The position numbers and the translations under genes were made by a program. From an uncultured Pseudomonas sp. (lineage in GTDB: Bacteria; Pseudomonadota; Gammaproteobacteria; Pseudomonadales; Pseudomonadaceae): DNA of 64,000 nucleotides. The notes below the pieces were generated by a model. That model did no database searches and was not told the DNA's origin. It was given only the letters and a program-made list of their open reading frames with translations. Below, piece after piece: positions 46,775 to 55,741 of the stretch (positions within the stretch are counted from its first letter, which is position 1; every line of letters starts with the position of its first letter). The DNA is taken from contig NZ_CAJYDW010000003.1 in the NCBI RefSeq assembly GCF_913774235.1, positions 1-64,000 on the forward strand, written 5' to 3'.

Positions 46775-48583
46775 ATGGCTGACGCTCTTACCAACGCCCC
46801 CGTCCCCACCGCCAAACCCGAGGCCGAGGACAAACCCAAGAAGCCTCTGCTGGGTCTGAGCTTCCTCGACAACCTGTCCGAGATGCCGCTGCTGCGCCAG
46901 CTGGGTCTGCTCATCGGCTTGGCCGCCAGTGTCGCCCTGGGTTTCGCCGTGGTGCTCTGGACCCAGCAACCGGACTATCGGCCGCTGTACACCAGCATGG
47001 CCGGTCTGGACGCCAACCAGGTGCTGCAGGCCCTGGGCGCTGCCGACATCGGCTACAAGGTCGATCCGAATTCCGGCGCCTTGTTGGTCAAGGCTGACGA
47101 CCTCGGTCGTGCCCGCATGAAGATGGCTGCCGCCGGTATCACCCCCTCGGACGGCAACGTGGGCTTCGAGTTGCTGGACAAGGAACAGCCGCTGGGCACC
47201 AGCCAGTTCATGGAAGCGGCGAACTATCGGCGCAGCCTCGAAGGCGAACTGGCTCGTACCATTTCCAGCCTCAACGGCATCAAGGCTGCCCGGGTACACC
47301 TGGCGATTCCGAAGAGTTCGGTATTCGTCCGCGACGAGCGCAAGCCGAGCGCGTCCGTGCTGGTGGAAATGTACCCCGGCCGTACCCTGGACGCCGGCCA
47401 GGTCATGGCCATCATCAATCTGGTCGCCACCAGCGTACCGGAACTGGATAAATCTCAGGTCACCATCGTCGACCAGAAAGGCCAGTTGCTGTCCGACCAG
47501 CAGAACATGTCCGAGCTGTCCATCGCCGGCAAGCAGCTGGACTACACCCGTAAGATGGAAGGCTCCCTGACCCAGCGCGTGCAGAACATCATGCAGCCGG
47601 TGGTAGGCAGCGGTCGCTTCAAGGCGGAAGTGGCGGCCGACGTCGACTTCAACGCGGTCGAGTCGACCTCCGAGCAGTTCAACCCTGACCAGCCGGCGCT
47701 GCGTAGCGAGCAGCAGAACAGCGAGCAACGCCAGACGTCCGGCGGCGGCGCCCAGGGGGTCCCCGGTGCCCTGTCGAACCAGCCGCCCGGACCGTCCTCC
47801 ACCCCGGAGAAAGCCAGTGCCCAGGGTGCAGGCGGTGCCAACTACATAGCGCCCGGCCAGCCGTTGCGGGATGCCAACGACCAGTACATCTACGATAGCA
47901 AGACCAATCTGCCGGCCACCCTGCCGTACCCGACCGACAAGCGCGAGCAGAACACCCGCAACTACGAGCTGGACCGCAGCATCAGCTACACCCGTCAGCA
48001 GCAGGGCCGCCTGCGTCGGCTTTCCGTCGCGGTGGTGCTGGATGACCAGGTCAAGGTCGATGCGGCCGGCAAGCTGACCCATACGCCCTGGTCCACCGAG
48101 GATCTGGCCCGCTTCACCCGCCTGGTGCAGGACGCCGTAGGCTTCGACGCCAGCCGCGGTGACAGCGTGAGCGTGATCAACGCGCCCTTCGCGCCGGTGC
48201 AGCCGGAAGAGATTGAGAGCATTCCCTTCTACCAGCAGCCCTGGTTCTGGGGTGTGGTGAAGCAGGCGCTGGGTGTGCTGTTCATCCTGGTGCTAGTCTT
48301 TGGGGTACTGCGGCCGGTGCTGAAGAACCTGTCTGGTGGCAATGCCAAGGATGCTGCCCTGGCTGCTGCCGGTGGTGCCGGCGCCCTGGGTGCCGGTGGT
48401 CTGGACGGCCTGGGAGACGACTTGGCTGACGACAAGGTGAGCCTGGGTGGCCCGGCTCCGCTGCTGCTGCCGAGCCCGAGCGAGGGTTACGACGCCCAGC
48501 TGACGGCCATCAAGCAACTGGTCAACGATGATCCGGGCCGTGTAGCCCAGGTAGTGAAGGATTGGATCAATGGCGACGAATGA
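46775..48583 (+). CDS. fliF: Flagellar MS-ring protein FliF
   Basis: FliF builds the inner-membrane MS ring. The 602-residue protein has an N-terminal transmembrane helix (LGLLIGLAASVALGFAVVLW, near residue 45), ring-building motifs (SSLNGIKAARVHLAIPKSSVF; PGRTLDAGQVMAIINLVATSVP), a proline/glycine-rich linker (about 300-360), a second transmembrane helix (QALGVLFILVLVFGVLRPVL) and the C-terminal FliG-binding tail. It overlaps fliG by 14 bases. Length and layout are standard. Confidence 0.97.
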   Translation: MADALTNAPVPTAKPEAEDKPKKPLLGLSFLDNLSEMPLLRQLGLLIGLAASVALGFAVVLWTQQPDYRPLYTSMAGLDANQVLQALGAADIGYKVDPNSGALLVKADDLGRARMKMAAAGITPSDGNVGFELLDKEQPLGTSQFMEAANYRRSLEGELARTISSLNGIKAARVHLAIPKSSVFVRDERKPSASVLVEMYPGRTLDAGQVMAIINLVATSVPELDKSQVTIVDQKGQLLSDQQNMSELSIAGKQLDYTRKMEGSLTQRVQNIMQPVVGSGRFKAEVAADVDFNAVESTSEQFNPDQPALRSEQQNSEQRQTSGGGAQGVPGALSNQPPGPSSTPEKASAQGAGGANYIAPGQPLRDANDQYIYDSKTNLPATLPYPTDKREQNTRNYELDRSISYTRQQQGRLRRLSVAVVLDDQVKVDAAGKLTHTPWSTEDLARFTRLVQDAVGFDASRGDSVSVINAPFAPVQPEEIESIPFYQQPWFWGVVKQALGVLFILVLVFGVLRPVLKNLSGGNAKDAALAAAGGAGALGAGGLDGLGDDLADDKVSLGGPAPLLLPSPSEGYDAQLTAIKQLVNDDPGRVAQVVKDWINGDE

Positions 48584-49580
48584 CGCGCAACTTTCCAAGG
48601 TCGAGAAGGCCGCCATCTTCCTCCTGTCGCTGGGTGAAGCCGATGCCGCGCAAATCCTCCGGCACATGGGGCCCAAGGAGGTGCAGAAGGTCGGCACGGC
48701 GATGGCGCAGATGCGCAACGTTAACCGTGAGCAGGTCGAGCGGGTGCTGGGCGACTTCATCGAGGTGGTTGGCGACCAGACCAGCCTGGGCGTCGGCGCC
48801 GATGGCTACATCCGCAAGATGCTCACCCAGGCCCTGGGCGAGGACAAGGCCAGTGGCCTGATCGACCGTATCCTGCTGGGCGGCAATACCAGCGGTCTGG
48901 ACAGCCTGAAGTGGATGGAGCCGCGGGCGGTGGCGGACGTGATCCGCTACGAGCACCCGCAGATCCAGGCCATCGTGGTGGCCTACCTCGATCCCGACCA
49001 GGCGGCCGAGGTGCTCAGCCACTTCGACCACAAGGTGCGTCTCGACATCGTGCTGCGCGTCTCGTCGCTGAACACCGTACAGCCGGCAGCTCTGAAGGAG
49101 CTGAACCTGATCCTGGAGAAGCAGTTCTCCGGCAGCGCCAGTACCACCCGTACGGCCCTCGGCGGCGTCAAGCGCGCGGCTGACATCATGAACTACCTGG
49201 ATAGCTCGGTCGAAGGGCCGCTCATGGATGCTATCCGCGATGCGGACCAGGACCTGTCGGGGCAGATCGAGGACCTGATGTTCGTCTTCGACAACCTCTC
49301 GGACGTGGACGACCGCGGTATCCAGGCCTTGTTGCGCGAGGTGTCCTCCGATGTGCTGGTGCTGGCGTTGAAGGGCGCCGACGAGGGCATCAAGGAAAAG
49401 TTCTTCCGCAATATGTCCAAGCGCGCCGCCGAGTTGCTGCGCGACGATCTGGAAGCCAAGGGTCCGGTCCGGCTGTCCGAGGTGGAAGGGGCGCAGAAAG
49501 AAGTCCTGGCGGTCGCCCGGCGCATGGCCGATGCTGGCGAGATCGTGCTGGGTGGCAAGGGTGGCGAGGAAATGGTCTGA
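48570..49580 (+). CDS. fliG: Flagellar motor switch protein FliG
   Basis: FliG sits on the cytoplasmic face of the MS ring and couples stator force to rotation. The 336-residue protein has the N-terminal FliF-binding domain, the EHPQ motif in YEHPQIQAIVVAYL of the middle domain, and the C-terminal torque domain with charged residues in VDDRGIQALLREVSSDVLVLALKGADEGIKEKFFRNMSKRAA. It overlaps the end of fliF. A sigma-54 element begins 14 bases after its stop. Confidence 0.97.
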   Translation: MATNDAQLSKVEKAAIFLLSLGEADAAQILRHMGPKEVQKVGTAMAQMRNVNREQVERVLGDFIEVVGDQTSLGVGADGYIRKMLTQALGEDKASGLIDRILLGGNTSGLDSLKWMEPRAVADVIRYEHPQIQAIVVAYLDPDQAAEVLSHFDHKVRLDIVLRVSSLNTVQPAALKELNLILEKQFSGSASTTRTALGGVKRAADIMNYLDSSVEGPLMDAIRDADQDLSGQIEDLMFVFDNLSDVDDRGIQALLREVSSDVLVLALKGADEGIKEKFFRNMSKRAAELLRDDLEAKGPVRLSEVEGAQKEVLAVARRMADAGEIVLGGKGGEEMV

Positions 49581-49593
49581 CCCTTCGCGAGGG

Positions 49594-49610
49594 TTGGCCT
49601 GTGCTTTGCT
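49594..49610 (+). promoter_or_regulatory. Sigma-54 promoter of fliHIJ-hpt
   Basis: TTGGCCTGTGCTTTGCT has GG at 49596-49597 and GC at 49608-49609, ten bases apart, with TTGGC and TTGCT intact. It lies in the 67-base fliG-fliH gap; a start near 49621 would leave a leader of about 27 bases. Confidence 0.75.
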
Positions 49611-49647
49611 AATGCCCTGTCAGTAGCGGTTTTCTGACGGATAGGTG

Positions 49648-50424
49648 ATGAGCAAAGAATCGGCGAGCGAACTGATCAGGGCGCGGGACCTGGAAGCCTT
49701 CGATGTCTGGCGACTGCCGGCTTTCGATAGCTTCGACGAGCCTGCGCAGGCGCCTGCTCCCGCACCTGAGCCCGAACCGCAACCGGAGGCCCTGATCGAA
49801 GAGGTGCCGGTCGAGGAGGTCCAGCCGATCACCCTCGAAGAACTGGAGGCGATCCGTCAGGAGGCCTACAACGAGGGCTTCGTGACCGGCGAGCGCGATG
49901 GCTATCACGCCGGTCAGCTCAAGGCCCGTCAGGAAGCCGAGGCCGCCCTGGGGACCCGGCTGGCCAGTCTGGAGACCCTGATGACGCACCTGCTCGATCC
50001 CATCGGCGAGCAGGATCAGGCCCTGGAAGCGGGGATGGTCCAGCTGGTGCGTCACATCGTCCGCGAAGTCGTCCAGCGGGAACTCAAGCTCGATTCCAGC
50101 CAGCTCGCGCAGGTGGTGCGGACCTCGCTCAAACTCCTGCCGATGGGCGCCGAGAACATCCGCATCCACGTCAGCCCCCAGGATTTCGACCTGATGAAGG
50201 CGCTGCGGGATCGGCACGAGGAAAAATGGCGCATCCTTGAAGACGAGGCACTCATGCCCGGTGGCTGCCGGATCGAGACCGAGAGCAGTGTCATCGATGC
50301 CAGTATCGAGACGCGCCTGACCCAGGCACTGACGCAACTGGCCGAACAGCAGCGCCAGCAGGCCACCCAGCCCCAGGACCCTGACCTGCATATAGATATC
50401 CAGGAGCCGCCCCATGCGTCTTGA
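49648..50424 (+). CDS. fliH: Flagellar assembly protein FliH
   Basis: FliH regulates and anchors the FliI ATPase at the export gate and C ring. The 258-residue protein has an acidic/proline-rich N-terminus (about 35-60), an EAYNEGFVTGERDGYHAGQLKAR segment with GxxxG-like repeats, and a C-terminal FliI-binding domain (MVQLVRHIVREVVQRELKLD). The ATG at 49648 is preferred over the adjacent in-frame GTG because GATAGG is then correctly spaced. It overlaps fliI by 11 bases and has its own sigma-54 promoter. Confidence 0.94.
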   Translation: MSKESASELIRARDLEAFDVWRLPAFDSFDEPAQAPAPAPEPEPQPEALIEEVPVEEVQPITLEELEAIRQEAYNEGFVTGERDGYHAGQLKARQEAEAALGTRLASLETLMTHLLDPIGEQDQALEAGMVQLVRHIVREVVQRELKLDSSQLAQVVRTSLKLLPMGAENIRIHVSPQDFDLMKALRDRHEEKWRILEDEALMPGGCRIETESSVIDASIETRLTQALTQLAEQQRQQATQPQDPDLHIDIQEPPHAS

Positions 50425-51760
50425 TCGCTTGAGTTTCGAACGGCGCCTGGGAGGCTACGAAGAAGCCATCCGGGTCGAGCCGCAGCCGGTGATCGAAGGC
50501 CGTCTGTTGCGCATGGTTGGCCTGACCCTGGAGGCCGAAGGCTTGCGCGCCGCCGTCGGCAGTCGCTGCCGCCTGATCAATGGCGGCGGCTACCAGCCGG
50601 TGGAGGTCGAGGCCGAGGTGATGGGCTTCAATGGCGACAAGACCTTTCTCATGCCGGTGGGCAGCCTGGCGGGCATCGCCCCGGGCGCCCGGGTGGTACC
50701 CGTGCCGGACACCGGGCGCCTGCCGATGGGCATGTCCATGCTCGGCCGGGTGCTGGATGGCCTGGGCAATGCGCTGGACGGCAAGGGGCGCATGCGCGCC
50801 GAGGATTGGGTGCCGATGGATGGGCCCACCATCAACCCGCTCAAGCGCGAACCTATCAGCGAGCCCCTCGATGTGGGCATTCGCAGCATCAACGGTTTGT
50901 TGACGGTGGGTCGCGGCCAGCGCCTCGGTCTGTTCGCCGGTACCGGCGTCGGCAAGAGCGTGTTGCTCGGCATGATGACCCGCCTGACCAAGGCCGAGAT
51001 CATCGTGGTCGGGCTGATCGGCGAACGGGGCCGCGAGGTGAAGGAATTCATCGAGCACATCCTCGGTGAGGAGGGCATCAAGCGCGCGGTGGTCGTGGCC
51101 TCGCCGGCGGACGATGCGCCCCTGCTGCGTCTGCGGGCGGCCATGTACTGCACCCGGATCGCCGAATACTTTCGCGACAAGGGCAAGAACGTCCTGCTGC
51201 TGATGGATTCCCTGACCCGCTATGCCCAGGCCCAGCGGGAGATCGCCCTGGCCATCGGCGAGCCGCCGGCCACCAAGGGTTATCCGCCGTCGGTGTTCGC
51301 CAAGCTGCCGCGATTGGTGGAGCGGGCCGGCAACGCCGAAAAGGGTGGGGGTTCGATCACGGCGTTCTATACTGTATTGTCGGAAGGCGACGACCAGCAG
51401 GACCCCATCGCCGACTCGGCGCGGGGCGTGTTGGATGGTCACTTCGTGCTGTCGCGGCGGCTGGCCGAAGAGGGCCACTATCCGGCCATCGACATCGAGG
51501 CGTCCATCAGTCGGGTAATGCCCCAGGTGGTCAGTCCCGAGCATCTGCGCAACGCCCAGCGCGTCAAGCAGCTCTGGTCGCTCTACCAGCAGACCAAGGA
51601 CCTGCTCAGCGTCGGTGCCTACGTGCCCGGAGGTAATGCCGAAACCGACCTGGCGATCGCGCGCTACGCCCCCATGCAGCAGTTCCTGCGCCAGGGGTTG
51701 CGCGAAAGCGAATCGCTGGAACAGAGCGCCGCCAATCTTCAAGTTGTGTTGGGAGGCTGA
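50414..51760 (+). CDS. fliI: Flagellum-specific ATPase FliI
   Basis: FliI energises chaperone-substrate release at the flagellar type III export gate. The 448-residue protein is related to the F1 beta subunit: Walker A LGLFAGTGVGKSVLLGM, Walker B VLLLMDSLTRYAQAQREIALA and GEPPATKGYPPSVFAKLP are plain. It overlaps fliH by 11 bases, and fliJ follows after six bases, so fliH, fliI and fliJ are translated as a group. Confidence 0.97.
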   Translation: MRLDRLSFERRLGGYEEAIRVEPQPVIEGRLLRMVGLTLEAEGLRAAVGSRCRLINGGGYQPVEVEAEVMGFNGDKTFLMPVGSLAGIAPGARVVPVPDTGRLPMGMSMLGRVLDGLGNALDGKGRMRAEDWVPMDGPTINPLKREPISEPLDVGIRSINGLLTVGRGQRLGLFAGTGVGKSVLLGMMTRLTKAEIIVVGLIGERGREVKEFIEHILGEEGIKRAVVVASPADDAPLLRLRAAMYCTRIAEYFRDKGKNVLLLMDSLTRYAQAQREIALAIGEPPATKGYPPSVFAKLPRLVERAGNAEKGGGSITAFYTVLSEGDDQQDPIADSARGVLDGHFVLSRRLAEEGHYPAIDIEASISRVMPQVVSPEHLRNAQRVKQLWSLYQQTKDLLSVGAYVPGGNAETDLAIARYAPMQQFLRQGLRESESLEQSAANLQVVLGG

Positions 51761-51766
51761 TAGATC

Positions 51767-52210
51767 ATGAAAGGCAGAGCCGAACGCCTGGCACCCGTGG
51801 TGGACATGAGCGAGCGTGAGGAGCGCGACGCGGCCCAGCGCCTGGGGCAGTGCCAGCAGCAGCTGGCCCAGGCCGAATTCAAGCTGGGTGAGTTGCAGCG
51901 TTACCGCGAGGACTACCAGCAGCGCCTGGTGGTCAACGGCAGCCGCGGCGTCACCGGTCAGTGGCTGATCGGCTATCAACGCTTTCTCAGCCAGCTGGAA
52001 GAAGCCATCGGCCAGCAGGAGCGCAATGCCCAGTGGCATCGCGACGTGGTGGCCAAGGCCCGCACCCAGTGGCAAGAGCGCTATGCGCGTCTGGAGGGCC
52101 TGCGCAAGCTGGTCGAGCGCTATCGGCAGGAACAGCGGCTGGTGGAAGACAAGCGCGAACAGAAACAGATGGACGAGTACGCTCAACGCGCGCGCTCGGC
52201 CTATCTATAG
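51767..52210 (+). CDS. fliJ: Flagellar export protein FliJ
   Basis: FliJ is the coiled-coil stalk that connects the FliI ring with FlhA, comparable to F1 gamma. The 147-residue protein is almost wholly helical, rich in E, R, Q and L with heptad patterns (residues about 10-60 and 75-140), and has no membrane segment. Sequence conservation in this family is low; position after fliI and the size and coiled-coil character fix the identity. Confidence 0.93.
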   Translation: MKGRAERLAPVVDMSEREERDAAQRLGQCQQQLAQAEFKLGELQRYREDYQQRLVVNGSRGVTGQWLIGYQRFLSQLEEAIGQQERNAQWHRDVVAKARTQWQERYARLEGLRKLVERYRQEQRLVEDKREQKQMDEYAQRARSAYL

Positions 52211-52254
52211 CAGGGGCCGCCCGCGCTCCTCGCCCTCCGCTCAGTGAGACCCTG

Positions 52255-52611
52255 ATGCTTTCCACTCATCTTGATCCGGACACGCTCGCCACCCTGCGCG
52301 ACTGCATGGAGGAGGAGTACGTCGGACTCATCGACACCTTCCTCGTCGACTGCGACGAGCGTATCGCGGCGCTCAAGCGCAGCGTGATCGGTGGCGACGC
52401 CGAGCAGGTCCGCCAACTGGCCCACAGCTTCAAGGGCAGCTCTGGCAACATGGGTGCAGGGCCTCTGGCGCAACTCTGCAAGGACGTGGAGGAGGGCGCG
52501 CGCCGCCGTGCCTCGACCGCCGAGCTGGCCATGGGATTGGCGGCGATCGAGCGCGAGTTCGCCATTGTCCGCATCCTCTTCAAGGTCGAACGTCAGCGCT
52601 ACGCGATCTGA
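52255..52611 (+). CDS. Hpt-domain phosphotransfer protein (HptB-like)
   Basis: A 118-residue stand-alone histidine phosphotransfer domain. The acceptor His57 lies in QLAHSFKGSSGNMGAGPLAQLC, the canonical Hpt signature, inside a four-helix bundle. In P. putida the hsbA (anti-anti-sigma), hsbR (regulator) and hptB genes lie between fliJ and fliK; here only the Hpt gene occupies that place. HptB relays phosphate from hybrid kinases to HsbR, which links surface behaviour, FlgM and c-di-GMP. Equivalence to HptB is an inference from position and size. The ATG at 52255 is preceded by GTGAGA. Confidence 0.85.
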   Translation: MLSTHLDPDTLATLRDCMEEEYVGLIDTFLVDCDERIAALKRSVIGGDAEQVRQLAHSFKGSSGNMGAGPLAQLCKDVEEGARRRASTAELAMGLAAIEREFAIVRILFKVERQRYAI

Positions 52612-52638
52612 GCCTCGTCAAAGCGCTGGCGTTTCCAG

Positions 52639-52655
52639 CTGGCGCGTAACTTGCT
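52639..52655 (+). promoter_or_regulatory. Sigma-54 promoter of fliK
   Basis: CTGGCGCGTAACTTGCT: GG at 52641-52642, ten bases, GC at 52653-52654, with the TTGCT -12 box intact. It is between the Hpt gene and fliK, 34 bases before the fliK ATG. Confidence 0.85.
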
Positions 52656-52688
52656 ACGTATCGGAAAACCCGTCATTCGGAGCATTCC

Positions 52689-54098
52689 ATGGCCGTCGTG
52701 CCCGATTTCCTACTGAATACCGCGACTTCCTCCGCCACCCCTGGCAGGCCCGCGGTCAAGACTCCCACCGTCCAGGATCGCTCCGTAGCGCCAGAGCGCT
52801 TCGCCGACGTCTTTGCCCAGGAACAGCCGCGCGAAGCGGCTCGCAGCGAGAAACCGCGCGATACCGGCGACACCAAGTCCACCAGCCAGACGCGCAAGAA
52901 CGAGCCGGCGCGCGCACGCGACGGGGATGACCGGGCGAAGCGCTCTGCCGACGATGACCGCGCCGCCGATGCCAAGCCGACGGACCCGGCGGCAAAGACC
53001 GACGACCAGCCGGCAACCGCTGCCGACGGCGACGGCAAGACCTTGCCGGTCGCCCAGGAGCAGGACAGCCAGGAGCCAGGCACCACGCAGTTGGACCCGC
53101 TGTTCCTGCTCGGCATGACCGGTCAATTCCCGACTCCGGTTGCGCCCCCTGTCCCGACGACTCCGGTGGCAACGTCGACCCCGACGGCAACTGCGCCGAC
53201 CACGACGCCCTCGGCCCAAGGGCTCGATCCGGCGGCCATTCTCGGCGCGGCGACGGCCCAGGGAGCCCAGACACCTACCGCGGGCCTGGCGAACGCGACG
53301 CTGCCTGGCGCCGCCAAGCCCGGCGACACCGCGTCCCAGGACGACGGCCTGGCGCAGCTGCTTGGCCAGGTTCCGCAGCAGGGGCAGGGGGACGCCAACA
53401 AGGCGGCAACCACCGCCAACAACCTGGCGGCGCAACTCAACACCCTGGTACCGGACCCGTCCGCTCCGCTCCCGGGTGCGGACCAGGCAGCCACGGCGGC
53501 CCTGGCCGCGACGCTGGAACAGGGGGATGCCAAGGATGCGTCGGTCCCGACCAAGGCCGATGCCTTTGCCGACAAGCTCACCGCGCTGTCGCAATCGCTG
53601 AGCACGCCGGCGCAGACCGCTCGTCCCGTCAGCGCCACCGTTCCCGGCCAGGCGCTCAATCCCCAGGCCGGCAATTTCAGCGAGGCCGTGGTCGACAAGG
53701 TCATGTGGATGTCCAGCCAGAATCTCAAGACCGCCGACATCCAGATGGAGCCGGCGCAATTGGGTAAGCTGGAGGTGCGCATCGACATGACCCAGGACCA
53801 GACCCAGGTGACCTTCGCCAGTCCCCATGCGGACGTGCGCGAAGCCCTGGACAACGGCAGCCAGCGGCTGCGCGAACTCTTCGCCCAGCAGGGCATGAAC
53901 CTGGCAAACGTGAACGTCTCCGACCAATCCTCCGGGCAGGCCTGGCAGCAGTCGCAACAGGGTGGCCAGAGCGATGGTTCCCGCCGTGGCCGCGGCGGCG
54001 CTGCGAGCGGTAGCGAGGAGGAGCCGCTGGCGAGCGTCGGCGAAACCCGTGGCTCCGCGACCCTGGCTGCGCGCAGTCTGGTCGATTACTACGCGTGA
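52689..54098 (+). CDS. fliK: Flagellar hook-length control protein FliK
   Basis: FliK is the secreted molecular ruler that stops hook growth by acting on FlhB. The 469-residue protein has a long low-complexity region rich in A, P, T, D and K (about residues 15-300), typical of the disordered ruler part, and the conserved C-terminal FliK domain with MEPAQLGKLEVRIDMTQDQ, FASPHADVREAL and LRELFAQQGMNLANVNVSD. Its own sigma-54 promoter lies just upstream. A GCAGGTG/CACCTGC hairpin lies in the 121-base gap before fliL. Confidence 0.93.
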   Translation: MAVVPDFLLNTATSSATPGRPAVKTPTVQDRSVAPERFADVFAQEQPREAARSEKPRDTGDTKSTSQTRKNEPARARDGDDRAKRSADDDRAADAKPTDPAAKTDDQPATAADGDGKTLPVAQEQDSQEPGTTQLDPLFLLGMTGQFPTPVAPPVPTTPVATSTPTATAPTTTPSAQGLDPAAILGAATAQGAQTPTAGLANATLPGAAKPGDTASQDDGLAQLLGQVPQQGQGDANKAATTANNLAAQLNTLVPDPSAPLPGADQAATAALAATLEQGDAKDASVPTKADAFADKLTALSQSLSTPAQTARPVSATVPGQALNPQAGNFSEAVVDKVMWMSSQNLKTADIQMEPAQLGKLEVRIDMTQDQTQVTFASPHADVREALDNGSQRLRELFAQQGMNLANVNVSDQSSGQAWQQSQQGGQSDGSRRGRGGAASGSEEEPLASVGETRGSATLAARSLVDYYA

Positions 54099-54219
54099 TG
54101 GCGGCCACCGGCCGGCAGGTGACAGTCTCGGCTGCACCTGCTATATCCCCTTCGCATCAATAAGTTAGCCGCGCTGCCCGACAAGGGTGGTGCTCCAGAC
54201 AAGGGTCGGTCGAGCGTAT

Positions 54220-54741
54220 ATGGCGAAGAAGCAGGCGCCTGCGGCAGAGGGTGCAGCCGCGGAAGGTAAGGGCAAGGGCAAACTCAAACTCATCATCATC
54301 ATCGTCGTGGCCCTGCTGCTGGTGATCGGCGCCTCGGTGGGGGCGACCTGGTTCCTGCTCGGCAAGAAGAGCGCCGAACCCGAGCACGCCGCGGCGGCCG
54401 CACCGGCGGCGCCAGTGCACCTGACGGCGATCTACCAGCCGTTGCTGCCGGCCTTCGTGGTCAACTACAACGCCGAGGGGCGACAGCGCTACATGCAGGT
54501 GACGGTGACCCTGATGGGACGCGACCAGGCGCAGATGGATGCGCTCAAGGCGCAACTGCCGCAGGTGCGCAACCAACTGGTCATGCTGTTTTCCGGCCAG
54601 GACTTCGCTAGTCTGGTCACGCCGGTGGGCAAGGAGATGTTGCGCCAGCAGGCGACCAGCAAGGTTCAGGAGCTGGCGAAGAAACTGACCGGCCAGACCG
54701 TTATCGAACAGGTACTGTTCACCAATCTCGTCCTGCAATAG
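54220..54741 (+). CDS. fliL: Flagellar basal body-associated protein FliL
   Basis: FliL is an inner-membrane protein that surrounds or supports the stator units. The 173-residue protein has a short basic cytoplasmic N-terminus (GKGKGKLK), one transmembrane helix (IIIIVVALLLVIGASVGATW) and a periplasmic domain ending in VIEQVLFTNLVLQ. I chose the ATG at 54220 (MAKKQ); an in-frame GTG at 54187 would add an 11-residue leader atypical of FliL. It starts the fliLMNOPQR-flhB run. I found only a poor -24/-12 look-alike upstream, so its promoter is unclear. Confidence 0.93.
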   Translation: MAKKQAPAAEGAAAEGKGKGKLKLIIIIVVALLLVIGASVGATWFLLGKKSAEPEHAAAAAPAAPVHLTAIYQPLLPAFVVNYNAEGRQRYMQVTVTLMGRDQAQMDALKAQLPQVRNQLVMLFSGQDFASLVTPVGKEMLRQQATSKVQELAKKLTGQTVIEQVLFTNLVLQ

Positions 54742-54749
54742 GTAACGCC

Positions 54750-55721
54750 ATGGCCGTGCAAGATCTGCTCTCCCAGGATGAAATCGATGCCCTGCTGCAC
54801 GGGGTCGACGATGGCATCGTCGAGACCGAGACCGACGTCGAGCCGGGGGCGATCAAGGGGTACGACCTCACCAGCCAGGATCGCATCGTCCGTGGTCGCA
54901 TGCCGACCCTGGAGATGATCAACGAGCGCTTCGCCCGTTATACCCGGGTCAGCATGTTCAACCTGCTGCGCCGCTCCGCGGACGTCTCCGTGGGCGGCGT
55001 GCAGGTCACCAAGTTCGGCGAGTACATCCATTCGCTGTACGTGCCGACCAGCCTGAACATGGTCAAGATGAAGCCGCTGCGTGGTACCGCGCTGTTCATC
55101 CTCGACGCCCGGCTGGTGTTCAAGCTGGTGGACAACTTCTTTGGTGGCGACGGCCGCCATGCCAAGATCGAAGGCCGCGAATTCACCCCCACCGAGCTGC
55201 GGGTGGTGCGCATGGTACTGGACCAGTGCTTCGTCGATCTCAAGGAAGCCTGGGGTGCCATGCTCGACTGCCAGTTCGAGTACATGAACTCGGAGGTCAA
55301 CCCGGCGCTGGCCAACATCGTCAGCCCCAGCGAAGTGGTGGTGGTGAGCACCTTCAACATCGAGCTGGATGGCGGCGGCGGCGAGTTGCACGTGACCATG
55401 CCCTATTCGATGATCGAGCCGATCCGCGAGATGCTCGACGCTGGTTTCCAGTCCGACGTGGACGACCAGGACGAGCGCTGGGTCAAGGCGCTACGCGAGG
55501 ACCTGCTGGACGTGCGCGTGCCGCTGGAGGCGACGGTTGTCCGGCGCCAACTCAAACTCCGCGATATTCTCAATATGCAGCCCGGCGACGTGATCCCGGT
55601 GGAGATGCCCGAAGAGATGCTCATGAGAGCCAACGGCATGCCCACCTTCAAGGTCAAGATGGGCGCGCGCAAGGGCAACCTGGCCCTGCAGATTCTCGAA
55701 CCGGTCAGCCGTAGCCGCTGA
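54750..55721 (+). CDS. fliM: Flagellar motor switch protein FliM
   Basis: FliM forms the middle of the C ring and receives phosphorylated CheY. The 323-residue protein begins with the CheY-binding N-terminal peptide LLSQDEIDALLHGV, then the CheC-like middle domain (VKMKPLRGTALFILDARLVFKLVDNFFGG) and a C-terminal SpoA domain (DVRVPLEATVVRRQLKLRDILNMQPGDVIPVEMPE). It follows fliL after eight bases. Confidence 0.97.
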   Translation: MAVQDLLSQDEIDALLHGVDDGIVETETDVEPGAIKGYDLTSQDRIVRGRMPTLEMINERFARYTRVSMFNLLRRSADVSVGGVQVTKFGEYIHSLYVPTSLNMVKMKPLRGTALFILDARLVFKLVDNFFGGDGRHAKIEGREFTPTELRVVRMVLDQCFVDLKEAWGAMLDCQFEYMNSEVNPALANIVSPSEVVVVSTFNIELDGGGGELHVTMPYSMIEPIREMLDAGFQSDVDDQDERWVKALREDLLDVRVPLEATVVRRQLKLRDILNMQPGDVIPVEMPEEMLMRANGMPTFKVKMGARKGNLALQILEPVSRSR

Positions 55722-55741
55722 GCGATACCCGTTTTTCCCGT

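Noticed and set aside
54102-54117. GG-N10-GC pattern before fliL (GGCCACCGGCCGGCA) as a sigma-54 promoter
   Set aside because: Spacing fits, but neither the -24 nor the -12 box has the conserved TGGCAC or TTGC bases; in such GC-rich DNA this occurs by chance.
54160-54186. ATAAGTTA...CCCGACAA before fliL as a FliA promoter
   Set aside because: The spacer is about two bases too short and the -10 half is poor; fliL is expected to be a sigma-54 or read-through gene.
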